This document shows, piece after piece, positions 27,981 to 37,695 of a stretch of DNA of 47,500 nt. The notes below the pieces were generated by a model. The model was not told where the DNA came from and did no database searches. It saw only the letters and a list, made by a program, of their open reading frames with translations. This DNA comes from an uncultured Methanobacterium sp. (GTDB lineage Archaea > Methanobacteriota > Methanobacteria > Methanobacteriales > Methanobacteriaceae). Within the stretch, counting starts at the first letter, position 1; every line of letters begins with the position of its first letter. Location of the stretch: positions 1,917,501 to 1,965,000 of the forward strand of contig NZ_OY762015.1 in assembly GCF_963665055.1 (NCBI RefSeq). Reading direction: 5' to 3'. The position numbers and the translations under genes were made by a program.

Positions 27981-29654
27981 TTAATCCATATTCCAGAGTT
28001 CTAGAGCTATTCTTAAAAGATAATTGGCACGTTTCGTAATTCCTTCTTTATTCCACGTATCAAAAGTTGATAAATAAGCATTCAATCTTAATCCACTTTC
28101 TTTAAAACCATTTTCCATAGTATTCTTTTCTTTGAAAGTTCTGTTTGAATATTCAGGATTATAACCAGTTAAAGTTAGATTACCAATAGTTTCAAGATAT
28201 TTTTTATGTAATAATTCCCAATTTTCGCCTAAATCATTTTTCCAGTCGTTAGTCAAAGTTTGAGGCATAATATGTTCAATTTGGAGTGTTGAAGGGTCCA
28301 CTAACTCTTTATTGTCTGGATATTTCTCAATTTCTTCTAATACATACCGTATTGTTTTTTTAGGCATTACACCATCTTTAAAACATTTTTTAAATTCTTC
28401 TGAATCCGGCATTCTACGAGAACCTTTGGCATTCTTAAACATATCTTTTAGGGATTTGCTTACATTTTCAGGATCCAGCGAACTGTATATAGTCGGTAAA
28501 TATTGGTTAAGCGCATTAACCGGAATTTTACAGACAGCTCTCCTCAAAACGTAAGTTTCGATAGATTTCAAACAATCTAAGAACACTTCAGTGTCTATTT
28601 TACCTTTTTCGCCAGGTTCCTTTGCATAATCATTGTATAATGCTAATAATAATGGATAAGGAGTAGTAACTTCTAATCGCTTAAATTTTTCAAAATAAGA
28701 CCTAATATTCTCGTTGCTTTCATTTTTTGGGTTTAAAAATTTGGAATAATAACCAGCATATCTATGGAGATCTTCCATTAATTTGATTATATCATCTTGA
28801 TTTTTGGCTTCGACATCATATTTTTCCTTGAAAACGGAATATATCTTATTAAAGGTAGGTAAAACACCGTTAATGGATAAGAAATGTCTGATGAAATATT
28901 CTAAATTATCTTGCAACTCTTGTTGCATTGGATACCATAATTTTCTATAATATTTCTCCTGTGATTCCTGATCATTCTGATCAAACTTCATAAAAAGGTA
29001 ATTTCTTATAAGATCTGACTGTGTTAACGGTTTTCCAGTACCGTTTAAGCTTTCAAAAATTAAATAAGGATCATCACCACTTTCAAGATAAATATCTACA
29101 ACCATAAAACGTGATAGTAATGCGTCTTTATATTCAATAAGTTTATCAATATTACCTAACAAAGAAAATTCGCTTTTAAAATAACTGTATACATCAAATA
29201 GCATGTGTGAATTATCAATGAATGGATTTAGGTCATCAATTAGAGTATTGAAGATTGTTCTGTCTGCTTGAGTCGGTGCAAGTTTATATTTAAATTGCGG
29301 TTGAAATTTATTTATGAGATACATCTCGTCTATTTCATCTTTGTTTGGATAATCTGGATCTAAGCTGATTATTTGATTCCTTAATGCAATTAAAAGGGTA
29401 AAAATGGTAGTTAATCGTTGCTGTCCATCTATGACAATATATTCATCTGGAATTCCGGGACCTGTTGGAATCGGCATTGTAACAAAGGATCCAAAAAAAT
29501 GAATATACTCAGGATCATCCCTAGTAGCCTTTAAATCTGTCCAAAGTTTTTTTATATCCTCTTTTTCCCAACTGTAAGTTCTCTGGAAAAGAGGTACTAC
29601 AAATTGCTTGCTTCCCTGTAAAAATGTCTCTATTTTTGTGTCATTTGCCTTCAT
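27981..29654 (-). CDS. DUF262/DUF1524 (GmrSD-like) nuclease
   Basis: The protein of about 557 residues has an N-terminal DUF262 ParB-like NTPase domain (VVPLFQRTYSWEKEDIKKLW; EYIVIDGQQRLTTIFTLLIAL) and a C-terminal DUF1524 HNH-type nuclease domain (LQIEHIMPQTLTNDW; TIGNLTLTGYNPEYSNRTFKEK). Fused GmrS-GmrD proteins are type IV restriction enzymes against modified phage DNA, and relatives occur in other defence systems. DGQQR and the HIMPQ His are present, so it is likely active. GAAGGA supports the second ATG (29654) over the first (29660). It is the last gene of the minus-strand defence run. Confidence 0.9.
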   Translation of the reverse strand: MKANDTKIETFLQGSKQFVVPLFQRTYSWEKEDIKKLWTDLKATRDDPEYIHFFGSFVTMPIPTGPGIPDEYIVIDGQQRLTTIFTLLIALRNQIISLDPDYPNKDEIDEMYLINKFQPQFKYKLAPTQADRTIFNTLIDDLNPFIDNSHMLFDVYSYFKSEFSLLGNIDKLIEYKDALLSRFMVVDIYLESGDDPYLIFESLNGTGKPLTQSDLIRNYLFMKFDQNDQESQEKYYRKLWYPMQQELQDNLEYFIRHFLSINGVLPTFNKIYSVFKEKYDVEAKNQDDIIKLMEDLHRYAGYYSKFLNPKNESNENIRSYFEKFKRLEVTTPYPLLLALYNDYAKEPGEKGKIDTEVFLDCLKSIETYVLRRAVCKIPVNALNQYLPTIYSSLDPENVSKSLKDMFKNAKGSRRMPDSEEFKKCFKDGVMPKKTIRYVLEEIEKYPDNKELVDPSTLQIEHIMPQTLTNDWKNDLGENWELLHKKYLETIGNLTLTGYNPEYSNRTFKEKNTMENGFKESGLRLNAYLSTFDTWNKEGITKRANYLLRIALELWNMD

Positions 29655-29660
29655 ATCCAT

Positions 29661-30121
29661 TCCTTCAAAAATTAATAAATATGCCCTAAAATTAAAACAA
29701 GCTCAGAATTACTTAAACAAACCCAATACCCCCAATAAAAACCCCTATTTCAATTCAACATTGCTTATAACTCCAAATAGGAATTCTATTCAGTGAAATT
29801 CTTTTAAAAGTGTAAACCCGTAAATATTCAGATGTAAATCTTTAAGTGAATGTATCTTGGAAACAGGTTTTCCACAATCTTTTCTATACGGGCAAAGTAT
29901 TTAATACTTTATCCCCATATTATCGGGCAAAGTCTTTTTCTCTATAAATTCATGATATTCACTTGAACTATTGAGATAATCATCTTTTGAAGCATAACTC
30001 AAAGAGCGATACAGTAAAACTCATTTACATTTGTGTATAGTTCGGGATAAGGAAAGTTGTTTGCCCTGCCTAATGTTTAGAGGTTACATTCCATTTTTTA
30101 AAGTATTCATTCAAATACTTA
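29661..30121 (-). other. 461-base gap with a possible gene remnant
   Basis: On the minus strand 30020-29901 is open for 39 codons and encodes a protein-like RSLSYASKDDYLNSSSEYHE segment, but has no ATG at its head and no ribosome binding site; it may be the tail of a lost gene. CGGGCAAAGT occurs twice (about 29889 and 29934). The first 100 bases contain the DUF262 gene promoter. Confidence 0.35.
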
Positions 30122-33100
30122 CTAATATTCATCCCAATTATCATTTTCATCCCATTCATTTGTTATATTCATGTTTTCTAATTGTTCACCAATGTCAACA
30201 TCTTCAATAAATTTAGGATTCAAAATTCTTTCTGCAGCATTACTAACATCTTCGACAGAATCTATAGATAGCTCAGATAATAATTGATCAGCTAATTGAG
30301 GAAATAATTCGTAATTCATTTTAATTATTCCGCATGCAGAAAGCCTTAAATCAGAATCTTCACTTTCAGATAAACTTATAAGCAAATTTTCAGATAAAAA
30401 ATTGTTTTTAGAATAAAATAAACTAAAAATATCTCCAATTAACAATTCTAAAGCAGGATCCTCATAACCCGAAAGCATTTCAATATATTTTTCACCTAGA
30501 TCAGGTTTTTGTACAAATATTTTTGCAAGGTTTTTTCCTAACGACTTTTTAACGTTCAGATCTTTGTCTTCGGTAAGTTGTGTAATTATGTTCTCAGCGA
30601 ATTGTGGGAATGTTTCAAAGTTTTCTGTGATGATTTCTCCGGAGGTTATTCTAACTTCAGTGTTTTCATCGGTTGACATTTTTTCAATAATTTCTTCAGG
30701 GACTTCAGAAAACTCATCGAAATGTTCAAAAACTATCTCACCAATCAATTTTCGAATTATTGGCTCTTCATCATCTAACATTTTAAAAACTATGTTCTCA
30801 GCGAATTGTGGGAATGTTTCAAAGTTTTCTGTGATGATTTCTCCGGAGGTTATTCTAACTTCAGTGTTTTCATCGGTTGACATTTTTTCAATAATTTCTT
30901 CAGGGACTTCAGAAAACTCATCGAAATGTTCAAAAACTATCTCACCAATCAATTTTCGAATTATTGGCTCTTCATCATCTAACATTTTAAAAACTATACG
31001 TTCAATTGATGTAGGGAGGTTAATAAAATGTTTCTTTATATGGAACCCTAACGAGTTTCGGACACTAAGGTCACTATCATTTGATAGTTTTTCCATAATA
31101 TTAGCTGCAAATTTGGGGAATATTCCAAAGTTTTCTGTTATAACTTCACCAGATAACATTCTTACGAGGGGATCAACATTTTCAGACATGGATAAAAGTG
31201 AATTTTCTGTGAATTCTTTAAACTTATTATAATTTCTTGCAATTTTTTGCCCGGTAGCTTTCACCACGTCTAAATCTTTGTCTTCGGTAAGTTGTGTAAT
31301 TATGTTCTCAGCGAATTGTGGGAATGTTTCAAAGTTTTCTGTGATGATTTCTCCGGAGGTTATTCTAACTTCAGTGTTTTCATCGGTTGACATTTTTTCA
31401 ATAATTTCTTCAGGGACTTCAGAAAACTCATCGAAATGTTCAAAAACTATCTCACCAATCAATTTTCGAATTATTGGCTCTTCATCATCTAACATTTTAA
31501 AAACTATGTTCTCAGCGAATTGTGGGAATGTTTCAAAGTTTTCTGTGATGATTTCTCCGGAGGTTATTCTAACTTCAGTGTTTTCATCGGTTGACATTTT
31601 TTCAATAATTTCTTCAGGGACTTCAGAAAACTCATCGAAATGTTCAAAAACTATCTTACTAACTAATTTCCTAACATTAAAATCAGAATCAGATAATAAT
31701 ATTTGCAAAATTTTAGGTTCTGGAAAAACATCAAAATTTTCAAATAAAAAATTTCCAATTTTTAATCTAATTTCTGATCCATAGTTAGCTAATTCCATTA
31801 AAAAATTGCTAAAAATTTTATTATATAACTCGGGATTATTCTTTAAAGCAAAAGAAAAGCCATCAGAATAAGATGGATGGGAAAATTTTAACAATTCTAA
31901 AGTTTCTTCTGAATAAATATCAATTTCTTCTTTAAACCAGCCTATGTGATAATCAAAATCGTTTGCTTGTATTAAATCAAATTTATACTTGTCATTTAAA
32001 AACAATAAAAATTTTTCGAATGTTATTTTAATAAACTGAGTATCAAAAGGAGCAATATATGGAAAACTTAAAAATACTATTTTTTCGTACTCTCTAGATT
32101 GAAAAATTGCTTCAATTTCCCTTCCAAATGCAATATTTGTTTCTTGTGAAGCGTTTTCAAGTACTCTTTGAATTATTTGTTCATCTTCAGTAATTTTAGC
32201 TTCATGAGATTCTATTAATTTTTTAATACTCATTGGAGTTTTTAATGTATTATCTGCAATTGCATCCTTGACCAATGATACAATTGTGGGATTTTCATGC
32301 CATTCTGGTCTGAAGGTCTCCAAATAGTTTTCTAATATTTCAATAAGGTTTTCTTCAGTATAAGCTAATTTGATACTTAGTTTCTTAACATGCATCCATA
32401 AATCTTTAAGTGACTCTTTTTTCTTTTCAATTAATTTAAAAATGTTTAAACGAGAAGTGATTATAACACGAGCGTTAACTTCTGAAATTCTATTAATTAA
32501 ATCGCTGACATCTCTAAATACATGATCAAATACTTTGAATTCTGTTTTTCCCCACGGATCTTCAAAATAAACGACAACATCGTCTTTTACTACTGAATCA
32601 ACCTTTTCTGTCATTGCTTCGATTTGTTCACTTAAATCATGTCCCTTAAAATAAATTGGGTAATAACCATCATTTCGGTATGAATCTAAAAGTAGTTTTA
32701 CAGAAGTATATGTTTTCCCAATTTCGGGATCACCTACTATAAAAACTATTTTATCATCTCTTAATTTGTTATAAATTTCATTATAATTTTTTGGGGGAAC
32801 AAATAAATCATCAATTCTTTTATATCTCTTTTCTTGTAGTCCAATAATGTTAAAAAACGTCATCAATTCTTTTTTTGCTTTAGTACTGTATGGATACTGG
32901 GGGATTATATTCGGTGAATTTTTTATATTTCTAGGTCTTGAAGGTTTTTTATTTTTAATATCAAAATCAGCCACAAGCATATTTTCATCCATAATTTCCA
33001 TAAATTTGTACTTAACCGAATGATGTAATGTTTCATCTAAATGGATATTATCCATGATTCCAAATATTGCGCTTTTTCCATCCCCATATTCATCCATTAC

Positions 33101-33727
33101 CGAATTTGAGTAAAGTACGTATAACCCATCTTCATTTTTTTCACAGTTTCTATTCATGTCAATATGCCAAGTATCAGACTGTCGATTTAGTGATATTACA
33201 AATAAAAAATCAATAGAGTTTTCATAAATTTGATTTCTTATTTTATCATCCAAAAAATCGGCACAAATTAACACAGCAAAGGATCCAAAAATGGAATTTT
33301 TAATCACGTATATTATTTCACCTTTTGAGGGCCTCATATCAGCATAAGGAGAGTCCTCAAGAGGAGATAAATTAATCTTTTCAGAAAAAAAAATTTCCTT
33401 GTTTGGAATAATTATCGGACAAACATTTTTTCGTTTATGATCATAATAACTTCCAGCAATTATTATCATTTTATTTTCGTCTGAAAACACTTTTAATTCA
33501 TCTAATAAATCTGAGTTTGAAGATAATTCAGGGAAACAAAGAATATTAATATCACGATTCTTAGCGCATTTCATAAAATTTTTATATTTTTCAGACGCTA
33601 AATTATCATTAGCACATAATAATCCTTTACGTTCTGTTAAATATTTATTTAAATTAAATTGAACGACCCCTACTCTAACCGAGTCTGGTTTATCATTTTC
33701 TAAATTAATCTCAGTTATCGGGCTCAT
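30122..33727 (-). CDS. Nitrilase-STAND NTPase-HEAT repeat protein, probable defence sensor
   Basis: 1201 residues in three parts. Residues 15-260 are a nitrilase (carbon-nitrogen hydrolase) domain with the full triad: Glu67 (CFPELS), Lys117 (EKINLSP) and Cys155 (VLICADF). Residues about 305-600 are a STAND-type P-loop NTPase, closest to nSTAND3 by pattern: DDLFVPPKNYNEI, Walker A GDPEIGKT (332-339), Walker B DVVVYFEDPWG, and VIITSR. Residues about 640-1180 are 34-residue HEAT/ARM-like helical repeats, many nearly identical, ending in an acidic tail. STAND proteins in antiviral systems join an effector, a switch NTPase and a repeat sensor; this has that layout with a nitrilase as effector. No ribosome binding site, but a TATA box sits 28 bases upstream. 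It lies between hsdM and a GmrSD-like gene. Confidence 0.85.
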   Translation of the reverse strand: MSPITEINLENDKPDSVRVGVVQFNLNKYLTERKGLLCANDNLASEKYKNFMKCAKNRDINILCFPELSSNSDLLDELKVFSDENKMIIIAGSYYDHKRKNVCPIIIPNKEIFFSEKINLSPLEDSPYADMRPSKGEIIYVIKNSIFGSFAVLICADFLDDKIRNQIYENSIDFLFVISLNRQSDTWHIDMNRNCEKNEDGLYVLYSNSVMDEYGDGKSAIFGIMDNIHLDETLHHSVKYKFMEIMDENMLVADFDIKNKKPSRPRNIKNSPNIIPQYPYSTKAKKELMTFFNIIGLQEKRYKRIDDLFVPPKNYNEIYNKLRDDKIVFIVGDPEIGKTYTSVKLLLDSYRNDGYYPIYFKGHDLSEQIEAMTEKVDSVVKDDVVVYFEDPWGKTEFKVFDHVFRDVSDLINRISEVNARVIITSRLNIFKLIEKKKESLKDLWMHVKKLSIKLAYTEENLIEILENYLETFRPEWHENPTIVSLVKDAIADNTLKTPMSIKKLIESHEAKITEDEQIIQRVLENASQETNIAFGREIEAIFQSREYEKIVFLSFPYIAPFDTQFIKITFEKFLLFLNDKYKFDLIQANDFDYHIGWFKEEIDIYSEETLELLKFSHPSYSDGFSFALKNNPELYNKIFSNFLMELANYGSEIRLKIGNFLFENFDVFPEPKILQILLSDSDFNVRKLVSKIVFEHFDEFSEVPEEIIEKMSTDENTEVRITSGEIITENFETFPQFAENIVFKMLDDEEPIIRKLIGEIVFEHFDEFSEVPEEIIEKMSTDENTEVRITSGEIITENFETFPQFAENIITQLTEDKDLDVVKATGQKIARNYNKFKEFTENSLLSMSENVDPLVRMLSGEVITENFGIFPKFAANIMEKLSNDSDLSVRNSLGFHIKKHFINLPTSIERIVFKMLDDEEPIIRKLIGEIVFEHFDEFSEVPEEIIEKMSTDENTEVRITSGEIITENFETFPQFAENIVFKMLDDEEPIIRKLIGEIVFEHFDEFSEVPEEIIEKMSTDENTEVRITSGEIITENFETFPQFAENIITQLTEDKDLNVKKSLGKNLAKIFVQKPDLGEKYIEMLSGYEDPALELLIGDIFSLFYSKNNFLSENLLISLSESEDSDLRLSACGIIKMNYELFPQLADQLLSELSIDSVEDVSNAAERILNPKFIEDVDIGEQLENMNITNEWDENDNWDEY
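30560..31690 (-). repeat. Intragenic 102-base repeat units with duplicated blocks
   Basis: The solenoid is coded by 102-base (34-codon) units. A block of about 375 bases at 30560-30936 recurs at 31274-31650 with no difference that I can see, offset by 714 bases (seven units). Each block itself contains two copies of the unit PEEIIEKMSTDENTEVRITS, 204 bases apart. Neighbouring units in the same gene differ strongly, so the identical ones reflect recent duplication or gene conversion. Confidence 0.9.
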
Positions 33728-33750
33728 TAATCAATAAATTAAATATTTTA

Positions 33751-33760
33751 TTATATAATA
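33751..33760 (-). promoter_or_regulatory. TATA box of the nitrilase-STAND gene
   Basis: TTATATAATA is centred 28 bases ahead of the ATG at 33727. With no ribosome binding site this predicts a leaderless message and separate transcription from hsdM, which ends 177 bases upstream. Confidence 0.55.
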
Positions 33761-33904
33761 CTTTAGATTAACAATTCAATTAGATAAAAATTAGTGAATT
33801 TAGTTTAAGTTTCTTCAATGAAAAATCCAAATAACATATGAGCTTTTATATTATCTGAATTTTTTACATTCATACTCTCTTATAAAGAATAAATGAATTT
33901 TTCA

Positions 33905-35392
33905 TCAGATATCTAAATCTTTCAAACCAGCAATGATTTTTTCCTCCAATTCCAAAATCTTCTTTTTAATTACTTCTGGAGGTTCATATTCAATCTCTTC
34001 ATACTCAATTTCCTTGTAATTAGAGATGCTGAGACTGTAATCATTTTCTTTAATCTCATCCAGCGGAACCACAAAACATTTTGCTTTCCTATCTTCCAGA
34101 TCTTCTTCATTTTTCTTGTTGAATTTTTCAATAATATCTGGAATATCTCCTTTTCCATCAATAAATGTCCTTTTATCATCTAATGAATATCCATCGGCTT
34201 CCATGTCATAGAACCAGACTTTTTCAGTGGGTTCTCCCTTGGTGAAGATTAAAATACCGGTGGAGACCCCTGCATAGGGCTTGAAAACACCAGAAGGCAT
34301 TGAGATCACAGCATCTAACCTGCAATCCTCTAAAAGTTTCATTCTTATGGATTTATGGGCTCTTGAATTTCCAAATAAAACTCCTTGAGGCACAATAACT
34401 GCACATCTTCCACCTATCGTTAGGATATTGTACATTAACTCTAAAAAGAGAATCTCAGTCTTGGTAGTGTTAATTGAGAAATCATCACTTAATTCTTCTT
34501 TATTTATGCTTCCCTTAAATGGTGGATTGGCCAGGACAATATCATATTCTGGTTTCTGGTTGTATCTCATAGAAAGGGTGTTAAGCTGATCAATGTAAGG
34601 TTCGTTGATCCCGTGCATCATCAGGTTCATTAAAGAGATTCGAACCATGGTCTGGTCGAAGTCATATCCATAAAGTGTTTTACTCTTCAGAAACTTGAAT
34701 TCTTCTGGGCTTAATTTGTCTCCTTTGAAGTTGTATTGGATACCTTCATCATCAATTTTAATTAATTCAGGGGAAGTATTTGATTTAAGGATGTGCTGGT
34801 AAGAATTGACTAAAAAACCAGCAGTACCACATGCTGGATCACAGACAGTTTCCCCAATTTTAGGGTTTGCCAGTTCCACCATCATCTGGATGATGTGCCT
34901 AGGGGTACGGAACTGACCATTTTTACCAGAGGTTTTAAGTTCAGATAGGAGGTACTCGTATAAATCCCCTTTGGTGTCCATGTTCCGGTCTTTAATATGC
35001 ATATCATCGATAATTTTGGTGGCTTCAGTCAGGAGAGTCCCGGTGGGAATGGCAAAGACTGCATCCTTCATGTAGCGACTGTAAAGTGAATCAGAACCAC
35101 AAAGATCCCGTAAGAAAGGGAATACTTTATCCCGAACATGTCCCAGCATCTCATCAGCAGCCATGTTATTCCAGTTAGACCACCTGCAATCAGGGTAGTC
35201 TTTAAATATAGACTCATATTCTCCCCCTTTAAGCTGGACATTCTTCTCCCTGGAGATCTCATCATCATCTAAACGTTTCATGAACATTAAGTAGGACATC
35301 TGTTCAATGGCCTGCAGGGGATTGGATATTCCACTACTCCAGAACTTATCCCATAATTGGTTTATCTTTGATTTAAGGTCAGAGTCTAGCAT
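33905..35392 (-). CDS. hsdM: Type I restriction-modification DNA methyltransferase HsdM
   Basis: HsdM methylates adenine in the site chosen by HsdS. The 495-residue protein has an N-terminal helical domain (INQLWDKFWSSGISNPLQAIEQMSYLMFMKRLDD), the conserved GQFRTPRHIIQMMV, SAM motif DPACGTAGF (185-193) and catalytic NPPF (289-292). A C-terminal helix of Glu/Lys repeats should pair with HsdS. Its ATG overlaps the hsdS stop by seven bases (ATGCTAG), so the two are translationally coupled. Confidence 0.97.
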   Translation of the reverse strand: MLDSDLKSKINQLWDKFWSSGISNPLQAIEQMSYLMFMKRLDDDEISREKNVQLKGGEYESIFKDYPDCRWSNWNNMAADEMLGHVRDKVFPFLRDLCGSDSLYSRYMKDAVFAIPTGTLLTEATKIIDDMHIKDRNMDTKGDLYEYLLSELKTSGKNGQFRTPRHIIQMMVELANPKIGETVCDPACGTAGFLVNSYQHILKSNTSPELIKIDDEGIQYNFKGDKLSPEEFKFLKSKTLYGYDFDQTMVRISLMNLMMHGINEPYIDQLNTLSMRYNQKPEYDIVLANPPFKGSINKEELSDDFSINTTKTEILFLELMYNILTIGGRCAVIVPQGVLFGNSRAHKSIRMKLLEDCRLDAVISMPSGVFKPYAGVSTGILIFTKGEPTEKVWFYDMEADGYSLDDKRTFIDGKGDIPDIIEKFNKKNEEDLEDRKAKCFVVPLDEIKENDYSLSISNYKEIEYEEIEYEPPEVIKKKILELEEKIIAGLKDLDI

Positions 35393-36600
35393 ACGAGTTC
35401 TCCTTTGAAGGCTTTTTGCATTAGGGTGTTAAATAGGTTGTCTATTTCTTGTTTGGATTTAGATTGGTAAGATTTTAGGGTTTCAACTTGTTGGACAATT
35501 TCTGCAAATTGATTTTGGAGTTCTAAATGAGGTAATGGGATCTCAGTGTCTTTCACCATTGTTAAATTTAGGTTTTTTTGCCTTATTCCTCTTTGACGAC
35601 TCATAAAAAACTTTCTGCCTATTTGAATTGCATAATAAACATAAATTATATTTGAATTTTTGTTTTCTAATTCTGAATAAGCGATTGCTTGATTGCATGA
35701 TGAATAAGTTGTTGTGATACTCGATTTTAAAGCAGCAGTATCGTACATGCCCAATAACAAAGAATTAGGTTTAATTAATTTAGCATTTGAATTTTCAATT
35801 GCTTGTTCCGTGATATTTTCAATACTATCTGAAATATGCGTATTGTTTAATTCTCCAGAAGTGTACCATGGAATTTCTCCAGTAAAAAATTCTTTTCTCT
35901 GCCTTGATGGTGTTCCACCACTCTTCCAAGTTCCTAATTCAGATAATTTGGCCCTTTTCCAACCCTTTTTATTTTTAACAGGATCTCCAAACATTTCCAG
36001 AAAAACACTTTTCAAATACTCATCGGCCAATCCATCAGCTTCAGCCCGCCATTCTTTCAGTTTTTCGGCCTTTTCCATGATTTCGACGATTTTCATTTGG
36101 TTTTTGAGTGATGGTAAATAGATATAATAATTTTTAACAAATTGAGTGTTAATACCACCGATAGCTGCTCCTCTAAAGTTTTTCATGATTTGTAATTGGC
36201 CAAATGGTGAAAAAATATGATAAAAAAGAAATTTAGGATGGATTAAATCTTTTTTTCCTCTTAGAATAAAAACATGTTCATTTACCGCGGCTTCTTGAAA
36301 AGGGAAATCCTCATCAACAAATGAAACTTTGCCGGTGGTTGCTCCATCTTTTACAATCAAAACATCGTTTTGTTTTATTTTCCCTCTTTTTAGCGAATAA
36401 TAATATTCTTGAGAAACTAATCTCAGCTTTTTGAAATTAAATCCACCTAATTTTGTTAAATGTTCACCACCTAAACTTGGAACTCCTTCATCTAAATCTT
36501 TAATTCCGCCTTTAGGACGATTTCCATTTTCGATCGTGTCGAGTATTCCTGATAACTTGATTTTGGACAGTTCATCATTTGATTTTTCATTAATTTTCAT
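35386..36600 (-). CDS. hsdS: Type I restriction-modification specificity subunit HsdS
   Basis: The 404-residue protein has two target-recognition domains: residues 1-155 (GNRPKGGIKDLDEGVPSLGGEHL) and about 215-355 (LGTWKSGGTPSRQRKEFFTGEIPWYTSGEL). Conserved spacer helices follow each (QMKIVEIMEKAEKLKEWRAE and QNQFAEIVQQVETLKSYQSK). The recognition site would be bipartite; its sequence cannot be read from the protein. The two halves look full length. GAGGG is nine bases before the ATG. It is divergent from the Mrr-type gene. Confidence 0.95.
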   Translation of the reverse strand: MKINEKSNDELSKIKLSGILDTIENGNRPKGGIKDLDEGVPSLGGEHLTKLGGFNFKKLRLVSQEYYYSLKRGKIKQNDVLIVKDGATTGKVSFVDEDFPFQEAAVNEHVFILRGKKDLIHPKFLFYHIFSPFGQLQIMKNFRGAAIGGINTQFVKNYYIYLPSLKNQMKIVEIMEKAEKLKEWRAEADGLADEYLKSVFLEMFGDPVKNKKGWKRAKLSELGTWKSGGTPSRQRKEFFTGEIPWYTSGELNNTHISDSIENITEQAIENSNAKLIKPNSLLLGMYDTAALKSSITTTYSSCNQAIAYSELENKNSNIIYVYYAIQIGRKFFMSRQRGIRQKNLNLTMVKDTEIPLPHLELQNQFAEIVQQVETLKSYQSKSKQEIDNLFNTLMQKAFKGELVC

Positions 36601-36690
36601 TCAAATGCCCTCAAAATCCATGCATTTATGAAATCATAAAATATATTTAATTTACATATATAAAATACTTCATATTGATAGGTGGATTGT

Positions 36691-37695
36691 ATGGAAAATA
36701 AATCAGATGATTTAGATAAAATAATAGAGGATAATTTGGATTTAGATTTAGAAAATAGCGTAATTGATGTTCAAGAAATGGATATTAATGAATGGCTAGA
36801 GTTAATATTTTCAAAAAAAGACAAAAAATATCTTTTCATCGATTATATGTTTCCTAATGAAGATTTTAGAGAAAAGTATTTAGAAAGTATTCATGAACGT
36901 GAGGAAAAAGAAGTAATTAATTTGATCAGAAAATTCTTAATTCGTTCAGGAAGTTTTAATGGAGATATATTTAAATTAAAATACTTGTTACATTGTCATA
37001 AAAATGATAAAAAACAATTTATAAATTTGATTCAACTTGAATTTTATAAACGCCTGTTAAATGGATATTTAAACAAAAATATAGAACCCTGGGAGGGAAA
37101 TACTTGGATAATTGATCTTCTACCAAATCATCCTAAACTAGCAATAGAATCTATAGGGGCGTATTTCACCGCACATATCCAATTATTACCGGATGGTAAA
37201 TTCAGCGGCCTTCTAGATGCTAAAGCGTTAATACGTGCAAAATTTATTTATGCAAAACATCCTGATGAAATACTACTTTCAATAGATCCCTATGACTTTG
37301 AATTTTTAATTTCTGCATTATATTCTGAAATGGGCTACGAAACACAAGTGACTAAAAGATCAGGAGATGGTGGAGTAGATATAATTGCTAAAAAATCATC
37401 TGTTGGTGAAAAAGAAATCTTATTAATACAATGTAAGAGGTACACAGGAACTGTCGGAAGACCAAAAATTATGAATCTTTATGGTGCTTTAAGTGCTGCT
37501 AAAGCCAACAAATGCGTTTTAGTTACTACTTCTGAATTTTCTAAACCTGGAAAAGAATTTGCTTCCGAAAATGGTATTGAGTTAATTAATGGAAAAGAAC
37601 TACAACCTCTTTTGAATAAATATTTTGGGACAAAATGGCCATTGAATTTAGATTATATTATTTCTAACGAAAAGAAGCGAGTTAAACTAGATTAG
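36691..37695 (+). CDS. Mrr-type restriction endonuclease
   Basis: The protein of about 334 residues ends in an Mrr_cat domain: FEFLISALYSEMGYETQVTKRSGDGGVDIIA, ILLIQCKRY and GALSAAKANKCVLVTTSEFS, with catalytic Asp in GGVD and QxK in QCK. The N-terminal two hundred residues are helical and acidic, with LPNHPKLAIESIGAYFTAHIQLLPDG before the nuclease, a pattern I recall in stand-alone Mrr-like enzymes. Mrr proteins cut modified DNA. AGGTGGAT fixes the ATG at 36691; the GTG at 36682 is part of that site. It is the only plus-strand gene in the restriction locus and its end overlaps the membrane-protein gene by nine bases. Confidence 0.9.
   Translation: MENKSDDLDKIIEDNLDLDLENSVIDVQEMDINEWLELIFSKKDKKYLFIDYMFPNEDFREKYLESIHEREEKEVINLIRKFLIRSGSFNGDIFKLKYLLHCHKNDKKQFINLIQLEFYKRLLNGYLNKNIEPWEGNTWIIDLLPNHPKLAIESIGAYFTAHIQLLPDGKFSGLLDAKALIRAKFIYAKHPDEILLSIDPYDFEFLISALYSEMGYETQVTKRSGDGGVDIIAKKSSVGEKEILLIQCKRYTGTVGRPKIMNLYGALSAAKANKCVLVTTSEFSKPGKEFASENGIELINGKELQPLLNKYFGTKWPLNLDYIISNEKKRVKLD

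Noticed and set aside
30564..31784. Two long plus-strand open frames (222 and 168 codons) opposite the STAND gene
   Set aside because: They are antisense shadows of the repeat units; their products repeat with the same period, have no ribosome binding site and use Ser/Ile-rich composition typical of reversed Glu/Asp-rich coding.
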